From the NCBI GenBank assembly GCA_963836015.1, contig CAWIIF010000002.1, positions 496,001 through 560,000 of the forward strand: a DNA stretch of 64,000 bases, written 5' to 3'. The position numbers and the translations under genes were made by a program. The notes beneath the pieces are model-generated. The model saw only the letters and a list, made by a program, of their open reading frames with translations. It did not search any database and was not told the DNA's origin. Position 1 is the first letter of the stretch. Each line of letters starts with the position of its first letter. This DNA is from CAWCDJ01 sp963836015. GTDB lineage: Bacteria; Acidobacteriota; Terriglobia; Bryobacterales; Bryobacteraceae. Shown piece after piece: positions 61,740 through 64,000 of this stretch.

Positions 61740-63339
61740 ATGTCACGCCATTTCCTCACCCTTGCTCTGGCGGCGGCGTTGCCGCTGGCCTGCCGCGCCG
61801 CGGACCTGCCGGACTACACACAGGGCGTTAAGTGATTCCCGAAGTTCTGGAAGACGTACCAGATGCCGCTGGTGCCGCTGCCCAACCTGGCCAACGGACG
61901 CCGCCTTCTGGAAGCCATTCACAACGGCCGGTTGGAGCTTTCGCTGGCCGGGCTCAATCAGCTCGTAGAGGAGAACAGCCTTGACCTGATCTCGGCCGGG
62001 TATAACGTCAGCATCGCGGAAACGGATGTGCTGCGCGCCAAATCGGGGCAGGCGGCACGCGGGACGCCGGGCGTGGCGCAGCCGGCGGAGATCTTCTCCT
62101 CGGCACTGGGTGCGGGCGTCGGATCGGCCTCCTCCAACAACACGGGGGGAACCGGCCCGGCGGCGATTTCCGCCTCGGGCCGGCTGGTGGTGGTGGGCTC
62201 GCGCGGCACGTTCGACCCCGACGTGCAGGTGACCCTCAGCTACGACCACGCCACCAGCCCCCTGAACACGCTGCAGGTGGCAGGCATCAACGCCGTCGCG
62301 ACACCGTCCACCGACGTGTTGACGCGCTTCGAGAAGGAGTCTTCCTCGGGTTTCAGCTTCAGCGTGTCCTTCAATTCGCAGCGCCAGAGCTCGACCCAAC
62401 AGGCGCTGCTCTTCGACCCGGCGTACACCTCGCGCCTCTCCATCTCCTTCAGCCAACCGCTGCTGGCCGGCTTCGGGCTGGCGGTGAACCGGCGCTTCCT
62501 CACCATCGCCAGGAATGACATCGCCATCAGCCGGCAAGTCTTCCGGCAGCAGGTCTCGACGGCGCTGGTGAACGCGCAGAACGCCTACTGGGACGTGGTG
62601 GCGGCGCGAGAGAGCGTGACGGCGGCGCGCGGCGCGCTGAAGACCGCGGAAACGCTGCTGCACGAGACCGAGCAGCAGGAGCGGCTCGGCGCATCCGCCT
62701 ACATCGACGTGATCACTGCGCGCTCGGCGATGGCGGGAAGCCGCCGCGACCTCGTGATCGCCGAGAAGTTCACCCGCAACAGCTTGAAGCCTGCGCTCAG
62801 CGTGTTCGGCTCGTATTCCAGCTCGGCCCTGGGTATCGGCATCGGTCCCATGCTGCAACAGTCCTGGGTGGCGATGCCCTACCCCGAGTACGCGACGGGC
62901 TTTTCCCTTTCGATCCCGCTGCGCAACCGCGGCGCACAGGCCGACAACGTGCGCGCGCAAATGGAGTTGCGGCAGCAGCGGGTCTCTCGCGCGCGCACGG
63001 CCAACCAGATCCAGGTGGACGTGCAGACGGCGGTGACCGGGCTGATGCAGGCCAGGGCGCAAGTGGAGGCGGCGCACGCGGCGGCGGACGCGAGCCGGGT
63101 GGTCTGGGACGCGGAGCAGAAGAAGCTGGACGTCGGGGCGTCCACGCCGTACCGCGTGGTGCAGATGCAGCGAGACTGGGTGGAGGCGCAGGCGCAGGAG
63201 CTGCAGGCGCGGGCGAATTACGCCAAAGCGCTGATCCAGGCGGACAAGGCCTCGGGGCTGGTGCTCGAGCGGAACCACGTATTTGGACGAGGCGCTCAGC
63301 CAGGCCCGCAGGGCGGAGAAGGCCGGCGCCCAGCGGTAG
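61740..63339 (+). pseudogene. TolC-family outer-membrane protein, broken (copy 2)
   Basis: The ATG at 61740 starts a signal peptide (HFLTLALAAALPLACRAA), but an in-frame TGA follows at 61833. The frame then stays open with MPLVPLPNLANGRRLLEAIH, NQLVEENSLDLISAGYNVSI and FDPAYTSRLSISFSQPLLAG. The middle helix hairpin is shortened by a deletion that joins SRRDLVIAE directly to KFTRNSLKPALSVFG. At about 63279 one base is missing, so the true end YLDEALSQARRAEKAGAQR lies in another frame and stops at 63339. Three independent lesions make it a clear pseudogene. Confidence 0.8.
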
Positions 63340-63344
63340 CGCGC

Positions 63345-63683
63345 CTATGGCCTCGGATGCCGCGGCTCATATAGACCGATCTCGCCGCCGCCCGGTAACC
63401 GGATCTTCGTGATTAAGCCCCAGCGCGCTTCAACCACTTCCGCGCACTGGACGCCCTTGATGCGCAGGTCTTCCATTTCAGACTTCAGATCGTCGCACAT
63501 CAGGTAGAGTTCGTGCCGGTCGTTTACGTCGGCGGGATGAAAAGCCGATTCCGCCGCTGGAAGCCCGAAGATGAGCCATCCGTGACCGGCGTCTACCGAT
63601 CCAAATCCCAGGATGTCCCGAAAGAAGGCGCGATCGGCTTCCGCATCCCTGCTGTAGATGACAACATGCGCGCCGTTAATCAT
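63345..63683 (-). CDS. VOC (glyoxalase-like) family protein
   Basis: The ATG at 63683 has an AGGAG element 10 nt upstream and gives 112 residues. The single VOC domain reads HVVIYSRDAEADRAFFRDIL, GFGSVDAGHGWLIFGLP, HELYLMCDDLKSEMEDL and ITKIRLPGGGEIGLYEP, with His near the start and a Glu in GEIGLYEP as possible metal ligands. VOC proteins include dioxygenases, glyoxalases and resistance proteins; the reaction cannot be told. The longer upstream frame lacks a ribosome binding site. Confidence 0.85.
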   Translation of the reverse strand: MINGAHVVIYSRDAEADRAFFRDILGFGSVDAGHGWLIFGLPAAESAFHPADVNDRHELYLMCDDLKSEMEDLRIKGVQCAEVVEARWGLITKIRLPGGGEIGLYEPRHPRP

Positions 63684-63815
63684 GCGACCCTGCTCCTTTT
63701 CGTAATCATAACCCTCCGGGATCATCGCTCTTGCGGCATCGCCCAGCGCAGCCGCCCGGTAGCGGCCCCGCACGCCGCGGGCGGCGTTATCATCATGGCA
63801 AGGAGGGGCAGCCGG

Positions 63816-64000
63816 ATGAGGCAACCGTCCCCGCATCGACGTATACGCAATGCCGTGGAAAGGATTAAACGGTTCTTCAAGCGGGAGCCGGATTCGCCGG
63901 ATGATCCCTACGCGCTGGTCGGCGCGCCGAAGAAGCCCCGGCCGCCGCTTAAGAGCGCGGCTGTCGAGGCCCACGCGGCGCTGCTCAAGGCGTCCAACAA
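63816..64000 (+). CDS. Small basic conserved hypothetical protein (C-terminus beyond window)
   Basis: The ATG at 63816 lies behind an AAGGAGGGG element. The visible 61 residues (VERIKRFFKREPDSPDDPYA and VGAPKKPRPPLKSAAVEAH) are basic and proline-rich, without signal peptide or membrane helix. Short proteins with the DDPYAxVGAPKKPRP pattern recur in Acidobacteria and have no known role. It is divergent from the VOC gene. Confidence 0.65.
   Translation, partial: MRQPSPHRRIRNAVERIKRFFKREPDSPDDPYALVGAPKKPRPPLKSAAVEAHAALLKASN

Overview
The window looks like a high-GC chromosomal segment from an Acidobacterium close to Solibacter/Bryobacter. The clues are two very large Oar-type TonB-dependent outer-membrane proteins with N-terminal carboxypeptidase-regulatory domains, a PQQ-dehydrogenase-like gene fused to a cytochrome c, CE15-like double hydrolases, PD40/TolB propellers, a membrane protein with the Solibacter-style LKERTIG N-terminal domain, and lineage-typical small zinc-ribbon proteins. 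No rRNA or CRISPR array is present; there is one tRNA (Ser-GGA).

Layout. 1-2.4 kb: the N-terminal three quarters of an RND efflux pump (minus, cut by the window start). 2.5-6.7 kb: housekeeping genes, namely a zinc-ribbon gene and rpsU (minus), then glgC, eno and gpmA (plus; eno and gpmA overlap by 4 nt). 6.7-8.8 kb: the scar of a duplication that copied the 3' part of gpmA with the end of the neighbouring gene. 8.8-14.2 kb: a minus-strand operon that reads as a divergent chaperone-usher-like surface-fibre system: two paralogous and one unrelated pilin-like secreted proteins, a PapD-like chaperone, a 760-aa outer-membrane barrel carrying carboxypeptidase-regulatory-like domains, and a last secreted protein. 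14.3-18.5 kb, same strand: a charged 110-aa protein, a 1215-aa sortilin-type propeller/ASH protein with a Cys- and His-rich tail and no signal peptide, and a 49-aa single-span membrane protein. This 8.8-18.5 kb block is the most unusual part of the window.

19.9-25.3 kb starts at tRNA-Ser and is an island graveyard: an integrase remnant, a PAS protein, an HTH gene with an in-frame stop, a PilZ protein, a transposase remnant, a broken RHH/PIN toxin-antitoxin pair and a carboxylesterase fragment. 25.3-35.4 kb holds carbohydrate-related genes (a membrane protein, a GH29-like hydrolase, a second putative glycoside hydrolase, an Oar-type receptor, a DeoR-family regulator) and a putative DNA-binding gene preceded by two matching palindromes. 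35.4-45.1 kb has an ECF sigma factor, small proteins, truncated integrases, a TolB-like propeller, a broken esterase, a broken cytochrome/quinoprotein fusion and a CPBP protease. 45.4-58.9 kb is an intact catabolic block: a TIM-barrel isomerase, two paralogous CE15-like double hydrolases, a Gfo/Idh/MocA oxidoreductase, an Oar-type receptor and a cytochrome-propeller-TPR fusion, plausibly for plant-polymer use. 58.9-63.3 kb is again decayed: FlaG and alcohol-dehydrogenase fragments and two tandem TolC-like pseudogenes. The end carries a VOC protein and a divergent partial gene.

Many genes are broken by a mixture of nonsense changes, single-base indels and large internal deletions. Because deletions and nonsense changes occur together, most of this looks like real decay, although isolated one-base shifts could be sequencing errors.
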